Assembly: GCA_016165875.1 (NCBI GenBank)
Contig: JABBOT010000014.1
Coordinates: forward strand, 7,917,255 to 7,981,254
Direction of reading: 5' to 3'
From: Acanthopleura granulata
Taxonomy: Eukaryota; Mollusca; Polyplacophora; Chitonida; Chitonidae
Length of the DNA: 64,000 nucleotides
Within the stretch, counting starts at the first letter, position 1. Each line of letters starts with the position of its first letter. Of this stretch, positions 12,830-25,810 are shown piece by piece. Below the pieces are notes generated by a model. That model searched no databases. It was given only the letters and a program-made list of their open reading frames with translations, and had not been told where the DNA came from. The translations under genes and the position numbers were made by a program.

Positions 12830-13045
12830 AGCTGATGAGACGTCTCAGGTTATATCGCTGCGCAGCAGTCTAACTGTCGTTACACAGCTACTTCTGCAGA
12901 AACCATTAAGAAAACGGTGCTGTGGGGAATTCACGCAATCTAATGATTCCAGCTTGCAGCACCTTGTCCATCTATGTACATTTAACCTAAAGCTCCACGT
13001 GAAGGGACAAACAAGGAATGCGGCCCCATACAAAGCAAGGCTCAT
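12830..13045. promoter_or_regulatory. Candidate conserved non-coding block
   Basis: A stretch with more GC and higher word complexity than its flanks, with homeodomain-like words (ATCTAATGATTCC) and no strong open frame. In animal genomes such blocks near developmental genes are often enhancers. This is inference from composition only; no cross-species alignment was possible. Confidence 0.2.
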
Positions 13046-13228
13046 CTATATCAAGGCCCAATTTCGGCGAGGCAGTTCAGCACTTTATTTTGTCTTTCGG
13101 TCTTTTGGGATTTTTTTAGGAGATACATAAGCCTACGTTAGTGCGGTATTATTTCAAACATATCAGTGGTATTAACACAGTTGACGTCTTTTAAGGGAAT
13201 CATTAGAAGTTCTAAAGCCTGCACCAGT

Positions 13229-13388
13229 TCACCTAAATAAAGTTCTACCCAGACTTGAGAGCCTCATGCATGTACTTGTGTATCAAATCGAACTTTTCAG
13301 AAGAACGGAAGGGATTTTTCAACGGCATCTTATGAACAAGCAAAATCTGTGTTAGCTCACCTTAGGAAAGTTCTAGCCCGACTTAAGA
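13229..13388. repeat. Short direct duplication, two ~36-bp copies
   Basis: AGTTCACCTAAATAAAGTTC continuing TACCCAGACTTGAGAG (about 13229-13264) resembles AGCTCACCTTAGGAAAGTTC continuing TAGCCCGACTTAAGAG (about 13353-13388). The copies are about 124 bp apart with roughly eight differences by eye. Origin unknown. Confidence 0.5.
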
Positions 13389-13549
13389 GAGGATCTCCTC
13401 AGGTAAGGAATCACAGAAAGTACAAGGAAGTGCTGTCAGCCCCCTGAGGTGTCACCAGGTAAACACAGCACAAATCCCTTCCCCTGGCGGGCAGAATATG
13501 TGTCCTTAACTTCAGGTGGGGGGTGGGGGAGGGAGGAGGCCAGATGATC

Positions 13550-13900
13550 CAGCCAGACAGCTAAGGCCTCTTGTATGTGTGACACAAGACACGGCTGGAG
13601 ATAGTGAGGTATATCGCAGTGGCGAACGTAGCTCCTCAGCTGTTAATCCAGACAGACACGGACTCTCAGAGAGAGAGAGAGAGAGAGAAAAAGAGAAACA
13701 GAGAGAGCACAATGCTGCACCACAACTCCCGGCTTTGTCAGTAGTACAACAACACCGGCTCGTGTCGTCTTTCTCGTAACACTCACGGCCACCGACACGG
13801 CATGTATCCTCAAGGACAATCCACCAACGTCGCACGTAACATGACAGTGCCGTGCGTACGTAAGACAACACTCCACTGGCCGCCTTTACTGGCGGGGTTC
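13550..13900. promoter_or_regulatory. CpG-rich patch with GA microsatellite
   Basis: CpG dinucleotides are frequent here (for example CTCGTGTCGTC, CAACGTCGCACG, GTGCCGTGCGTACG) against a CpG-poor background. A (GA)n run lies at 13669-13688 with impure extension to about 13707. CACGGCATGT near 13797 and ACATGACAGTGCCGTG near 13840 form a small inverted repeat. The patch could be a promoter, enhancer or young unmethylated segment. The 119- and 87-codon frames here include the GA run and lie on opposite strands; I do not call them genes. Confidence 0.3.
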
Positions 13901-13904
13901 AAGT

Positions 13905-15480
13905 AACAATGGCTGGTGAATCAAAGACGGTGCATCCGACCCGGCAAGGGATATATGGAGTAATCTTCACCAACACTGCCAGTCCTATGGACTGGCAACG
14001 CTATTGTAGCAGAAACCCTAGGTCTGTAATACTGTCTCTGACTGGCTTAAGCTATACCAGTGTATGCACACCCCCTAGCGGGAAAGTCTATCCTCCCAAG
14101 GCTGTGGTATTAGGGCTCTGACACCCACAGACAGCCTCTACAGAGTGAGTGCCAGCTGGGAGATCAACACAGCCATCACAGCAGGGGCTGGGCTAACAAC
14201 AATCCTGGCTTTTCCTTTCACAACACACAGGTCAAAGTCGTCCCCCTGACTGGCCAAATGAATAGGATGCTCCAGTGGCATAGTGTGAATGAACACCACA
14301 CGGATGAGTCCATTGAGCTGGGGTGGCCTCACCTGAGGGGGGACAGTCGGTGTTCAGGACACACCACCAGTCTTCTGGTATAAAAGGGTGCAAGCTTGTC
14401 TTCCACACAGGAACTGTGCTGCTCTGGAGGGTACCCCACTCATGGGCCTCACCTCAGCTGAGGGTCACTTGGGAGGGATGCCTTGAATTTGAACAAAACT
14501 TTCTCAAGAGACCATTAAACATTATACTTGTAGTAATAACAAAGACTGGTTGTAGAAAACTCTCATGACTTGACATGGTAAGCAAGGCGTCATGTGTGCA
14601 AGATTTACATCACATATTTTCAAACACTCCCCTGCAATCCGAAGTCCGTTACAAAAGCAGGCTTTAATGTTAAGAAAAAAAATAGAGCCTATAGGCTTTG
14701 AAACGTATTCTATGATGAATGCTCAGGTTTCTTGCATGTCGATAATTCTACTGCCTGCCCTTTGTTTATAAACGAGAAACTTAAGTAAATCCATCACAAT
14801 TTCACACTTTTATCCATCAATACTACTAAAATATTAATTAATGATGAACATTTAAAGTATAGTCTGCAGACTGGGGATTTCATCTGCACTGGCCTCACAG
14901 ACAACTCTTTGGTTCAATGTTTCATGTTCATGGGAACCAACAACAACAATAAAATTGGTTCCATTAAGGAAAGTTATGAAAAAGATTTTTATTCCCAGTA
15001 AGATAAAGTCTGTATATAATTAACTGATATACCATAATTTACGTAGTCTAACACTTCATGCAGCATACGTATATGAATGTCTACCCTAAGAAAGGAGCCT
15101 GGAGGATTTTCATTACTATCCAGCCAACATATAGTTTTTACACATTTCATACAAACTATGTTTAAGGTGTGGCATACACAAAGCAGTTGTAGATTCCTGC
15201 TGCATGTGGTCGGACACTATCAACCCAATCTGAATTGTTTAGAACACCCCACTTCACCTAAAATAACAAACCTCAAAAATCATGTAATAAGATATGCTGA
15301 GCTTCATACATTTTCTCTTGGCATGTCCTATATAATGTTGAAGTAATACTTCCACAACAAAATTTGATAAATTATACACTGTCAAATTTTCGTTATTACT
15401 ATCTTGTGACTTCGGATGCGTTTTAGTGAAGTTTAACCTAAACTTACATTTAGATTTGTATTGTTTATGGCCGGTACACA
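13905..15480. other. Unassigned DNA
   Basis: Contains a textbook TATAAAAGG at 14379-14387, isolated from other promoter words, and several short frames without recognisable features. From 14570 on it is AT-rich and featureless. Confidence 0.4.
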
Positions 15481-18400
15481 AGGGTATGGATCTGCACCGA
15501 TCTGGAATACAACATCTTCATTCTAATTCCTTGAAAAATGATTTAAGTCGCTTGACATAACTACTGGGACTCGATGGCAGTAAGGACTGGCCTAAAAGCA
15601 TCTCAGTCAGATCTCCAGTCTGTAGATCTGAGATCGGGTCTGGGTATTCAGCAAAACCACAATAAGTATTGATCCAAATCCACTACTGTTCAACTGCTGT
15701 TAATCTTCTATATTCAGCGTGTGAAGCAATATTTATTGAGTATGGAACACACACAGTCTTCGATGACGAAAGATATTTCTCAAGATGGTTGCCGACAATC
15801 AAGCAGGCATGAGGCCCATGAAAATCGAAAGCAGCACAAAAACAAACTATCAAACTGAAAACTATAAAAATGACGCTAAGTCGCTTAAATTTTTTATTTA
15901 TTTATATATACCAATAAAGATTTGTCTTCGGAATCATTTACCTCTCACAAACTGACAGGTCTGGCACTGTAGCTCCAAATGACCCTCACAAAAACAACAA
16001 AATATTCCTGCACACGGAGGGGTAAGAAATGACATTTTTAAACGTTAATTTCATTTAACTGAATTGCTACGTCATATCTCCACCATAAAACACTTTCTAA
16101 GAAGAAAATGTAGCAAACCTGGACACTAGAAATGTTAAATCTGGGCATCATCTTCAGAACCATTTGTTATTTGTTGTACTTTGGCCAACGACTTCCGGTC
16201 TGAGATTTAGAAATTATCCTGACTATACAATGCATTGCTATGCATTCTCATAAAATACATCAAAATCTCCCCACACACCCTCCAGGACACATACATGTAG
16301 TATTACAAGCATTAATTCCCTAAATTCCCACTTGCTTGACAATATCAATTAGACAGCTATTCCACGCCTGCAACACAATTCACACTGAACTGAACTGTAA
16401 AATAAAGACTGCAACAAGACGTTTAACTGAGAGTGACACCATGACACACTTAAATCACGGTTAACAGGCTAAAGGCTTCCATTACCAACAGCTGCATTGG
16501 ACATTTTAATTTATTAAGAGCCTACATGTAGCAAATATGCCATCATCTTGTGGTAGGGATAATGTAATAGAGGGCTGTCACAGCTGGCATTATACAAGAG
16601 ATAAGAAATCTAAATTTAAACACCTAATTCAAACAAGCATTCTGGAAGCATTATGAAAGCAATACATGTCCGGTGCCAGTTTGAGCCGTCAAAATAACAG
16701 CGGTGTCAAAGCCCACAACAGAACAAAAACAGCCATAATTACGTTTGAGGGTAGATGAACCAGCAAAAAAGTAGAACATGGTCTGCAACTAAGACTCTTG
16801 GAGAAGCCACCAAGTACCAAGTTTCAAATAAGACTAACCCAACATTTTGATAAGAATTCTTGAGAAATTGTCAAACCTTAACACAGTTCCAAAGCGGCTG
16901 TGATTTTATACACGCAGACTGCGGACAACACCTGAATCTGTTACGTGATTGTCATGGTGGAGCCATGCACTGTCAGGATGAGAAAACTTTAAATGTATGC
17001 AAAACAAAGTACAGATTTGTGCTGCTTCTGCAAAGCAGTAAAACTCAGGCAAACAAACTTTACTAAAAATTATTTATGTAAAGTAATTATCTCACAATAA
17101 CCAACGATGGACCAAGGATAGAAAACCAAGGATATCATTAAATATGCAAATCTTATTCACAAATCAAGCAGATTTTCGGATCTGCTGTGGCAAGGGCCAC
17201 ACAATGAACATGTACACAATTAACAATATTACAAACAGTTATCGCACCGAATCCAATGACCAATAAGAACCATGGAATTTCTTACATATGCAAAATTTAT
17301 GATAAAGATGATCAGTTTACATGTAGATTTCAAACATGACCAAACATAATGGCATGCATTATAAACTAAATTACATATGTACAGATACGCAACCTATTAG
17401 TTTCAGCATTCTCTTGTGGGTAGTTTTGAAGATTTCAGCAAATCACACCCAAGGACCCACAGAAAAAGAAATTACATGTGTACTGCTATGAAAACAGTAG
17501 CTTTGAAAATCCCACCCGCTCTGCATGCTGTGGCCACTAAGGAATAATTTCAGCCTAGAGGCAGATAATCTGGCAAGGGTATATCAGTGATGTAAGCTAT
17601 TTGAAACCAGCTGGTTAATGTGATCAGTCACATGTCTTTGGGATGCAATTAAAACTGTGATATTTATTAAGAACTGGGTTTATCAGGAATTTTCTACAAA
17701 CTTTAACGGGAGGTCACCGAAAATTTGGCTTTTTAAGCAAACTCTAATTATGACCTCTTGACGAAGTTTTGAGATACGTTCATAAACTAAATTTAAATAT
17801 TCATTGAGTATGTCGCTTGTAAGACCCCAGAGAAGTCCTGCTGTCCGAATTCAACACAAAGAAGATGGGCCATTTTGCTTCATTAATATTCAACCAAATG
17901 GACTGTAGGCATTTGGGATCAGTCGATACTGGTTACATATACTCGGATAATTTTGAATCTTGATACATTTAAAGTACAGCAGTTGAAATGGCATTAAGAA
18001 AAGTACCAATTACCACAGTACTTTCAAGCTCGGTTGATACGACGGGGACCTCAGACAACTCTAGCTGATACATTATCACGGATTCACACGCTGTTATGAT
18101 AATCTCTATGTCACATTACGTCACTGTTATATGACCAAAATATTTTGGAAAGTAATTAACACAACACCCAACAACATTGACTGGGCAGGCATTTTGATTT
18201 TATACCCATGCACCTAATATGATAGATAAACATTTCATGATGTACTTCTTATTATTTTGATTCAGTCTAAGTTTTGGAAGCAATCAATATGAGGCCCCGA
18301 CAATACACATAAAAAACCTGTAATAAATGACACCGCAAATCAGTGTTTCTTAGAAAAATTCACAGAAAAAAGGCAGGGAATAGGAACTCATCCTGGCCTG

Positions 18401-19678
18401 TAGAACAAACAAAAACAAGCATTTCCTCAGAGATCTGGAGCTCGTCATCGGTCTTGTCAAGGTATAATTTCCTTATTGAGACATTTTCTTGTCAAAGACG
18501 GAAAAAGCACCAACCACATACAGGATGCACCAAGTCAATAAATGTCAGAAATACCAACAAAGACCATCAATTTGCTTCTTCTGCTCCTTTTCAGTCTCTT
18601 TTTCTTTGTTTTTCCTGTTGAGAGGGAATATTAAACCCTACACTGTACTGTCTTGAGGCAAACAAATATACAACTATGGATAAATTAGATGATTGTGCAT
18701 AGGAAATGCTGAGCACATAAAAAAGTGACACATGTAGGGATAAAATGTATCACGGTAGCATGCAGCGTAAACACACAGTGTTTACCAAAACAGTACAGGT
18801 TTACATGAGTATCTCATCAAAGGTCAGCTAGTCATGAACGGCTGCATTTTACCTGACATCTTGTCCATGACTCGTAAGTTATAAATTTTTTCTGACTCTG
18901 AAATTTCAATGCATTTCACCTAAAGTCTAGCATTTTTCACAAGACACATTTTGTTTGATTCTGAATGTTTAGTTATCTACCTATTCGGGTCAGTTAAAAG
19001 TTTTTGAATAAGTCATTTTTTTAATCATAAAATCTTAACAATTTGCATCAAAATTATCATTTAAGCCCTTTATGTGTGTCTTAAAGTACATTTTGACACG
19101 CTAAACTTCAGGTGAAAATACAGTACTCAGAGAATTACGCTATTCTGAGTATCTTGAGGAAGGCACTAGGATGATATGTTACAAGAAAAGTGTATTTTTT
19201 TCACTACTATCAGCCTAATTTTGGGGAGCAAATTAACTACAGCATTGTGCACGACTTCTGCTTCAAATTCCAACAAAAAAAACAAACTGTGCCTTGAGTA
19301 CTTTAATACAAGGCAATAATAAATTATAAACTTCCTGTAACCATTGATGACTTTTTCCTGAAGTCAGGAAAGTACAAGTGTAAAGCTTCAGTAACAGTAT
19401 ACCCTTTCGGAGCTCCTTCCACAAACTGAGCAAAACTTCGATGCTATCTGTATAAATATCTACAAAGTAAACATACAAGTATATTGTGAGTCATTGTTCA
19501 AATTCATGTGACACAACTGGATGTAATGGGTGTCAACTTTATAGACACGAGACTAGGATTCAAGACAAAGGGACAATCTTGGTACTTGCCTGCTGGTGAT
19601 TTGCATAACGGTATAGTTCTAGTGCTTGTGGGTTGGTGCCAAATTTGGAAAGGCAACAACACCCAAAGATATGAAAAT
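15481..19678. other. Long unique AT-rich stretch without a supported gene
   Basis: A small hairpin sits at 15602-15632 (CTCAGTCAGATCT pairing imperfectly with TAGATCTGAG). Otherwise AT-rich DNA with short, featureless frames and several homopolymer runs. No repeat family of this window was recognised here. Confidence 0.5.
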
Positions 19679-20215
19679 ACTGTGCAATGCACTTAAAGCC
19701 CCTCGGCCTTAAGCACATGTACAAAGTAATGAATAAATACAAATTCCAAAAGATATTATGTATAATACCAGTCATTCATAAAATTGTGTAGGTGTGGCAT
19801 AAATTTGATGAAGTTGGGACACACTGTTGAGGAGACAGAACGTTAATGAGCTTTATATAAAATTTAACTTCAATGGCCCCAAACACCTTGAAGGAAAAAG
19901 TGAAGGTCCCTGAAAATCAATAGCGTTCTTCGTCATGCCAATGTGTAAGTTTGGTGTAAGTTTGATGAGCTTGGGTTATATCATTCTAGAGATAGGGCGT
20001 TTACAAGCCTTGTATAAATTTTACCCCACTGATTTTTAAGGAAAAGGTCAAGGTCACTGAAAATAAACAGGGTTCTTCTTTATGCCAGTGTGTAAGTGTG
20101 GTGTATGTTTGGTTAACACTGGATGACTGTTCCAGAGATACAGCGTTTACGAGGAATATGGATGGACGAACGGACGGCGCCCGCTACGACAATACCCATT
20201 AGCCAAATGGTAAAA
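19679..20215 (+). mobile_element. Non-autonomous element with internal tandem units, copy 1 (three units)
   Basis: Starts with CAATGCACTTAAAGCCCCTC and closely matches the start of the element at 21137. It contains direct units beginning with a GTGTGTAAGTGTGG-type word at about 19784, 19941 and 20088 (spacing 157 and 147 bp). Each carries CTAGAGATAGGGCGTTTACA and AAGGAAAAGGTCAAGGTCAC-type segments. It ends near a decayed TAGCCAAATGGTAAAA. The structure suggests a non-autonomous DNA transposon or Helitron-like element; no coding capacity is visible. Class is inferred. Confidence 0.7.
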
Positions 20216-20747
20216 ACCATCAATGGTCATGAAGTTCTGTGAAATATTAGAGGTGCAGTGATAACTTGATAATCACATCAAAGGAAAAGTTTAGTTTTGT
20301 TACCTTAAATTTATTTGAGATGTCAGCCAAACACGTGAGAGAACCCTTTCCAGGCTAGCAGATGGAGGCCATTGGAATGGCAGAAGTTTGTTGTGCCACA
20401 GACGCCAAAAGGGAAAAGCCTGGAGGTCTTTATTGAGAATAGTACCACCAGAGGCTCTTGCCTTCAGACTGCTGATGACATCAAAGAAGGGCTCTGGACA
20501 CTTGTCTCGAAAGTTGTACTTCTGTTTAATCATTTATTTCTACATTTTACTTTCTAGAATGAAGTCTTGAATGGGTTTAGAAATGTCAGTCCATCTGAGG
20601 TTTGGTTGGTTGGAAGTTTTGCCACTGCTAATCCTAACATGGACTGAACATGTTAGAACAATGGACAATAGGTAAACAATGTAGTAATTAAGAAGGGATT
20701 AAAACAATGACTGAAAGGTTAACATTAATGTGACTTCAATATACATA
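20216..20747. other. Spacer between element copy 1 and the inserted SINE
   Basis: Two overlapping plus-strand frames and one minus-strand frame of 60-77 codons occur here, mutually antisense and without recognisable features. Nothing is supported. Confidence 0.4.
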
Positions 20748-21014
20748 GGGGGCCTCCGTGGCTCAATCGGTTAGCGTGCACAATGACCCGAAGCCTCCCA
20801 CCAGTGTGTCGCTGTAAGTTCAAGTCCAGCTCATGCTGGCTTCCTCTCTGGCCATATGTGGGAAGGTCTGCCAGCAATCTGCGGATGGTCGTGGGTTTTC
20901 ACCAGGCTCTGCCCGGTTTCCTCCAGCCATAATGCTGGCCGCCGTCGTATAAGTGAAATATTCTTGAGTATGGCTTAAAACACCAATCATATAAATAAAC
21001 AAATAAATAAATCC
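20748..21014 (+). mobile_element. Full-length tRNA-derived SINE (family A) with 11-bp target-site duplication
   Basis: The A box TGGCTCAATCGG lies at 20759-20770 and the B-box-like AGTTCAAGTCC at 20817-20827. The body includes GGGAAGGTCTGCCAGCAATC, GTGGTTTTC-like and CCCGGTTTCCTCCAGCCATA words, then AAGTGAAATATTCTTGAGTA and an (AAAT)n tail. The perfect direct repeat ATATACATAGG flanks it at 20739-20749 and 21015-21025. This is the best-preserved copy and serves as the local reference. Preserved TSD and promoter boxes imply a fairly recent insertion. Confidence 0.95.
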
Positions 21015-21136
21015 ATATACATAGGTTAATTATCAGGTCACATGTCGGAAAATTTAACCTGGAGTGACCAGTGCAGGGCGCTTGGTCATAATAGAGTGTT
21101 TTTGTATGGTAGGGTTGACAGAACCAGTAGTCAAAT

Positions 21137-21815
21137 ACCATGCAATGCACTTAAAACCCCTCGGCCTTAAGTACATGTACAAAGTAGCAAATAGATACAA
21201 ATTCCAAAAGATATTATGAATAATACCAAGCATTCATAAAATTGTGTGGGTGTGGTATAAGTTTGGTGAAGTTGGGAAAAACATTCCAAGAGATAGCATT
21301 CGTAAGCCTTTTACAAAATTCAACTTAAATGACCCCAACCATCATGTTAAGGTCGCTGAAAATCAATGGGGTCCTTCCTTACGCCAGTGTGTAAGTGTGG
21401 GTTAAGTTTGGTGAACTTGGACTCAATTGTTCTAGAGACAGAGCGTTTACAAGCCCTTTATAAAGTTTGACTTAGATTACCCCAATCAACTTGAAGGAAA
21501 ACGTCAAGGTTTGTTAAAATCAATAGGGTTCTTCTTCACGCCAATGTGTAAGTGTGGTGAAAGTTTAGTGATCTTGGGCTAAACTGTTCCACCTATAGAA
21601 GGTTTACAAGAATTTAACTTAAATCACCCCAATGACCGTGACGAAAAAGGTCGCCACAGAAAATTAATAGGGTTCTTCCTCATGCCAGTGTGTAAGTCAG
21701 GTGTAAGTTGGGGAACTGGATAACTCATTCTAGAGATAGAATGTTTACAAGGATATGGACAGACAGCCAGCCATCTTTAGACAATATCCTTTGCACAAAA
21801 AGGGCCAAGGGGTAA
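21137..21815 (+). mobile_element. Non-autonomous element with internal tandem units, copy 2 (four units)
   Basis: Same orientation and left end as copy 1 (CAATGCACTTAAAACCCCTC, then GGCCTTAAG). Unit starts lie at about 21242, 21387, 21544 and 21688, spacings 145, 157 and 144 bp, one unit more than copy 1. The right end GGGCCAAGGGGTAAA is the near-perfect complement of the left ACCCCTCGGCCTT, a short terminal inverted repeat. No protein is encoded. Confidence 0.75.
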
Positions 21816-22240
21816 AAATGGAATGGTGAAGTGTTCCTGGTAAAATCAGGCAAGCTTAGATTAAGCTGTACAGGCTATTTATTAGGCAAATTTGCTGATA
21901 ATTAAATCACTGTTAATAACAAATCATCCGTAACTTTCTGCATTTTTTATGTATTAATTGTTTGCTTTTTAATAATCGCACTAGAACTTACAAATTTAAA
22001 TTAGAAGCCAGAAACTTAGTAATATTGCTGGAGTGCCTGGTACAACTGTACCAAATGTTTGTTAAGTTCTGAAGTCGACAAACCTAGCCAGGATTTAAGC
22101 TTCGTATGCTTATAATCAAATGATTTCAGTTTGTAAACCACTTTCAAAGTTGCCTTCCAGATGTAAGGCGAAGTTTAAGGAAACAAGAGGAACATCAATG
22201 ATTTGATGTTACAAGTTTAAAGTTCATCTACGATCTGTGT
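21816..22240. other. Unassigned AT-rich DNA
   Basis: Nothing recognised. Confidence 0.5.
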
Positions 22241-22700
22241 CATGATAGCCATAGAATGCAGAGATGCAGGGTATCAACTCATCTCTTGTAGCCATGTCCT
22301 CCACTTTCAGCCCTCAAGAGCTTCCCTGTTCTGTCCTTCCCGTTCATCAGGCTTTGCTATCAGACATTGGAGTAGGTCAAGACTTTTATGGGCAGCCAGG
22401 GAAGACAGAATCTGGGCAGTAAATGTCAGCCAGCGGACTGGAGTGAGAGCTGTCACTGGGGTGGGGAGAGGAATGCTCATCCCGTTGACTAACAATGATC
22501 GGCCATGTGGAATCTGCCAGATGGTTTTCTGTCGCCAAGACGGTTGATGAACGGGACACAGAGAGACAATTGACCGTGGCGTTCCCTCCCGACTCCCAGA
22601 ATCAACTTGTAGCCAAAATCAATTCAGCCACGCATCTCAAGGACGCTTGAGACCGATGCTCGATGTGGGGCCGGAGAAACCACAGCAAAACAAATTCCAA
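22241..22700. promoter_or_regulatory. GC-richer complex block, candidate regulatory or exon-bearing DNA
   Basis: Base composition rises clearly over the flanks, with CpGs towards the right end (CCGTGGCGTTCCCTCCCGAC at about 22576-22595). A 101-codon plus frame (22242-22547) and a 62-codon minus frame overlap; neither shows a domain I know. A conserved non-coding element is as likely as an exon. Confidence 0.2.
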
Positions 22701-24210
22701 TTGTCACTCTCCTGTTGGTGCAGGAATTTGTCAGTGTAACAGTTTAGAAAATTCAACAGTTTGCTCAATCAATGCAAGCTATGGTGGAACATTTTTGGCA
22801 AATACCCCATGGTAGGATTCAACATGGGATCCGTTCTTGAGCTGAAGACAGAGCAGGCTCAGCAAAGAATCCGACTTGGAAGTTTCTTGCAGAAGACCCT
22901 GGCACACCAATCCACAGTCAGGATGATGAATCACCTGCAGATTCGCCAATGACTTTCATCCTGAGGAATGTACTACAATGTACAGGGGTGCTTAACACTG
23001 TCAGTGTCCATTCTAACTTTCTTATGAGCAGGCATGCATGCCAGAAGACGGAAAGCCTTGACTATAAAGCAAGACTGGTGAAGACTTCTTCCGTTCGGTC
23101 CAGCAACCATATGGCCAAGAAGCTCTCAGACAACTCCCACAGTGAAATCACCGGGAAAAAAATGTCCATACAAAAAGCGCATAAATTTTCGCAGTTAAAT
23201 CAGCCTCACGATAGGACTGAATTAATGACACCACAGTTGTCTACCTCACAAGGCCAAGTCGATAATAAAACTTGTTTATAATCCATGTTTACAATGTGCT
23301 GAAAAATTAAGTTCAGGGAAAGCTTTTTCACATTATGTGTACACTGCCATGGCAACATGACAGAGTACAGAATGAATTACACCAGTTAATCAAATAAAAT
23401 ATTCCATCAGCGGATTAAATAACAGTAAGAGTTTTTAAAGAAGAATTGGCCTCATCTTGTATTTGGCAGTATCTGTGTTAAACAGGTTCTAAATGAATAA
23501 TCTATCTTTAAATAAATTATATGTACTGTGTCTTCGGACTTTCCATCGTGAAAAGAAATAAAGAATTTCATTTGACGGCTCATTATTTGAAAAAAGTACT
23601 TTGCACATCATCAAAAGCATTATATGTAGTATATTTGTAGTTTGCTGCCTGTGGAAAATACGGCTTTCACACAGCCAGTAATGAGGTCACAATCATTTCT
23701 TAAAAGTAACTGCCCTTCTTGTACATGTGAGTAAAGATCTGCTACAAGTATACTTGATGACAGTTGAATTATTTTTCCAAAAGATATCATAGTCCACCTT
23801 AATGGCATGTCCTCTGGTCAAGCAATCCAGAAGGAGGAAACAGAGCTGCTCCTATTATTAATTAACTACTTTAAATCCAAGATTCTGAACGGTAAATACT
23901 GGCACTTGCCTGAACATAGCTTTACATGTCTATCACGGGACTGTTGTCCCTGTTGAGGCATACACAATGCTGATTCAATGAAAAAAACACGCCACAGACA
24001 CCAAACCTGGATAGAGGATGAAGTCACAGAATAATGTCACTGTGGCTGACTAGAGCTTGGCCTCTTCCAGTACGATACGTGTAGGCTGGTAAATTAGTGA
24101 TAACGCTGATGACATTTTCAAATATGCCAGACCTCTCTTAGCATCTATTTACATGTTGCAGTGTTGTCCATGTACATAACAAAATATTGATCTGTTTCTC
24201 TATACATACA
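22701..24210. other. Unassigned DNA
   Basis: A 110-codon plus frame at 22949-23281 encodes a Ser/Lys/His-rich, unrecognised sequence with an in-frame ATG start. It has no similar neighbour or motif, and I regard it as chance. The rest is AT-rich and featureless. Confidence 0.4.
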
Positions 24211-24242
<32 letters not shown>

Positions 24243-24260
24243 CATATACATATACATATA
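24211..24260. repeat. Compound microsatellite (TG)n(TA)n(CATATA)n
   Basis: TGTGTG... from 24211 passes directly into TATATA... and then repeated CATATA words up to about 24260. Confidence 0.95.
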
Positions 24261-25540
24261 CTGTGATTGTGTCATTGTGGTATTCTATCCCTTCTTTTGA
24301 GCATCTGATTTCTTTGTAGGGAGCAGGCGGTGATAAATAACGTCAGGCTAAACAGAGGAAATGTTGATTTTCTCAGATTTCTAAAATTTTATGTACTACA
24401 GAGCACTGAAATTATCACACAAGAAAGCCAGACATGCTTTCCTACCTAAAAGCATAAATTTTCAACTCCTTGTAGAAATATCTGGCCCAAGTTTAAATCT
24501 CACATTGTTTATTTGTGTCCTGTCCTGATATATGAAAAAAAAAAAAAGAGCTGGTGATTGGCTCTGAGCAGCAATGACATCATTGCAAAACTGATAAGGA
24601 CCTTAGTCTACCTCCAACAACGGAGAGCTCTCCGTATATAATCAGGTTGCACCATGACAACTGGACCATTCTCCAGTCACGAAATAGACAGGTAAATATT
24701 GCACAGGTGTGTATTGGTCAGTCCACAACAGAGGGCATGACACTGGATGTTCAATGAACTTACCTGAGGTGTCTGTCGAAGGTTGAACCCATCTTGCCTG
24801 ACTTCTCTTATCTCTGGTACTATGCTACATTTGTTCTGTGAGGATATCTGGAAAACAAGAGATTGATAATATATATGTACCCCAGTGACTGGTTGCAAAA
24901 TGTCAAGAACACTAGTGCCTACAGAGCCAAGGGGTGACTGGAAGACTGAAGGTTAAGATGATCCAAGTTCTCACAGATATATGTGGATATCACATCCCGA
25001 TATTATTTCAAGAAATAAATGAGGACTTCATAACTAGTTGTGTGAAGTCCAATTTTGAACAACCTGCAATTAAACTGTTTTATTTATCGGTAATATCCCA
25101 TGCACCAAGAAATCTAGTAGCTGTCATTTGCTTTACTTTTCTCTGTTTCGAACTATATCCAAACATGTTAAGTTGAGCACAAACTCCTGTAATTATAACT
25201 CTCCATTCGAGGAAATTAAGGTACCAGAAAAATGAGCAACTGCTTATCAATTAAATTAGCCCATGCAAATTTTAATCTTTCTGCTTGGTGATTTATATGA
25301 CCCGGCTCAGGTCTCAACCAAGGCCGCTCATTTATGTAAGAGAGAACAATGGGCGAAACTGTGTGTAAAACTATAGGCTGTCACCTGGAAGTCACACCAA
25401 TCATTAAGTACCCACTTATCAGTTCTTGAGATATTACGTAACCCAAAGGGGGAGGAAAAAAAAAGAGATTTTCCGCACATGAAAATGGCAACAAAATAAT
25501 ATCTGTTGAGTCAGTGTTTTTATTACTTGGTATCAGAGCA
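24261..25540. other. Unassigned DNA
   Basis: A-run of about 14 at 24535-24547 and A9 near 25456. No gene. The part from 25260 on becomes more complex and may belong to the block described next. Confidence 0.4.
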
Positions 25541-25810
25541 TTAGTGAGGCATTGCAATTAGCAGCAGCTACTTAATTACTTCCAGCTTGTAATCAGATTG
25601 CGGCTGCATTCTTACTGCTTGTTTGCCATTCGTCTCTCGGGGACACACGCAGCGACAAGGCGGGCAAAACCTTCGTAATTATCTCGCCACCGCTCGTGTA
25701 TACAGCCTGCTTCACAAAGATAAGCTCTCTTAAAATATTGACCCTCTCCATCTTTCCCATCTCGTAACTTGACCCACAATATTACCCACTTATGCCATGG
25801 CAAATAAAAT
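25541..25810. promoter_or_regulatory. Candidate conserved non-coding block with homeodomain-like words
   Basis: Contains CTTAATTAC, TGTAATCAGATTGC and CGTAATTATC within a CpG-containing stretch (CTCTCGGGGACACACGCAGC, TCGCCACCGCTCG). Clustered TAAT cores in GC-richer DNA resemble developmental enhancers. Composition only; conservation is untested. Confidence 0.25.

Noticed and set aside
14379..14387. TATAAAAGG as a TATA box
   Set aside because: No initiator, CCAAT or first exon accompanies it.
22949..23281. 110-codon frame as a possible gene
   Set aside because: No motif, no supporting neighbours, and length within the chance range for 64 kb of six-frame sequence.
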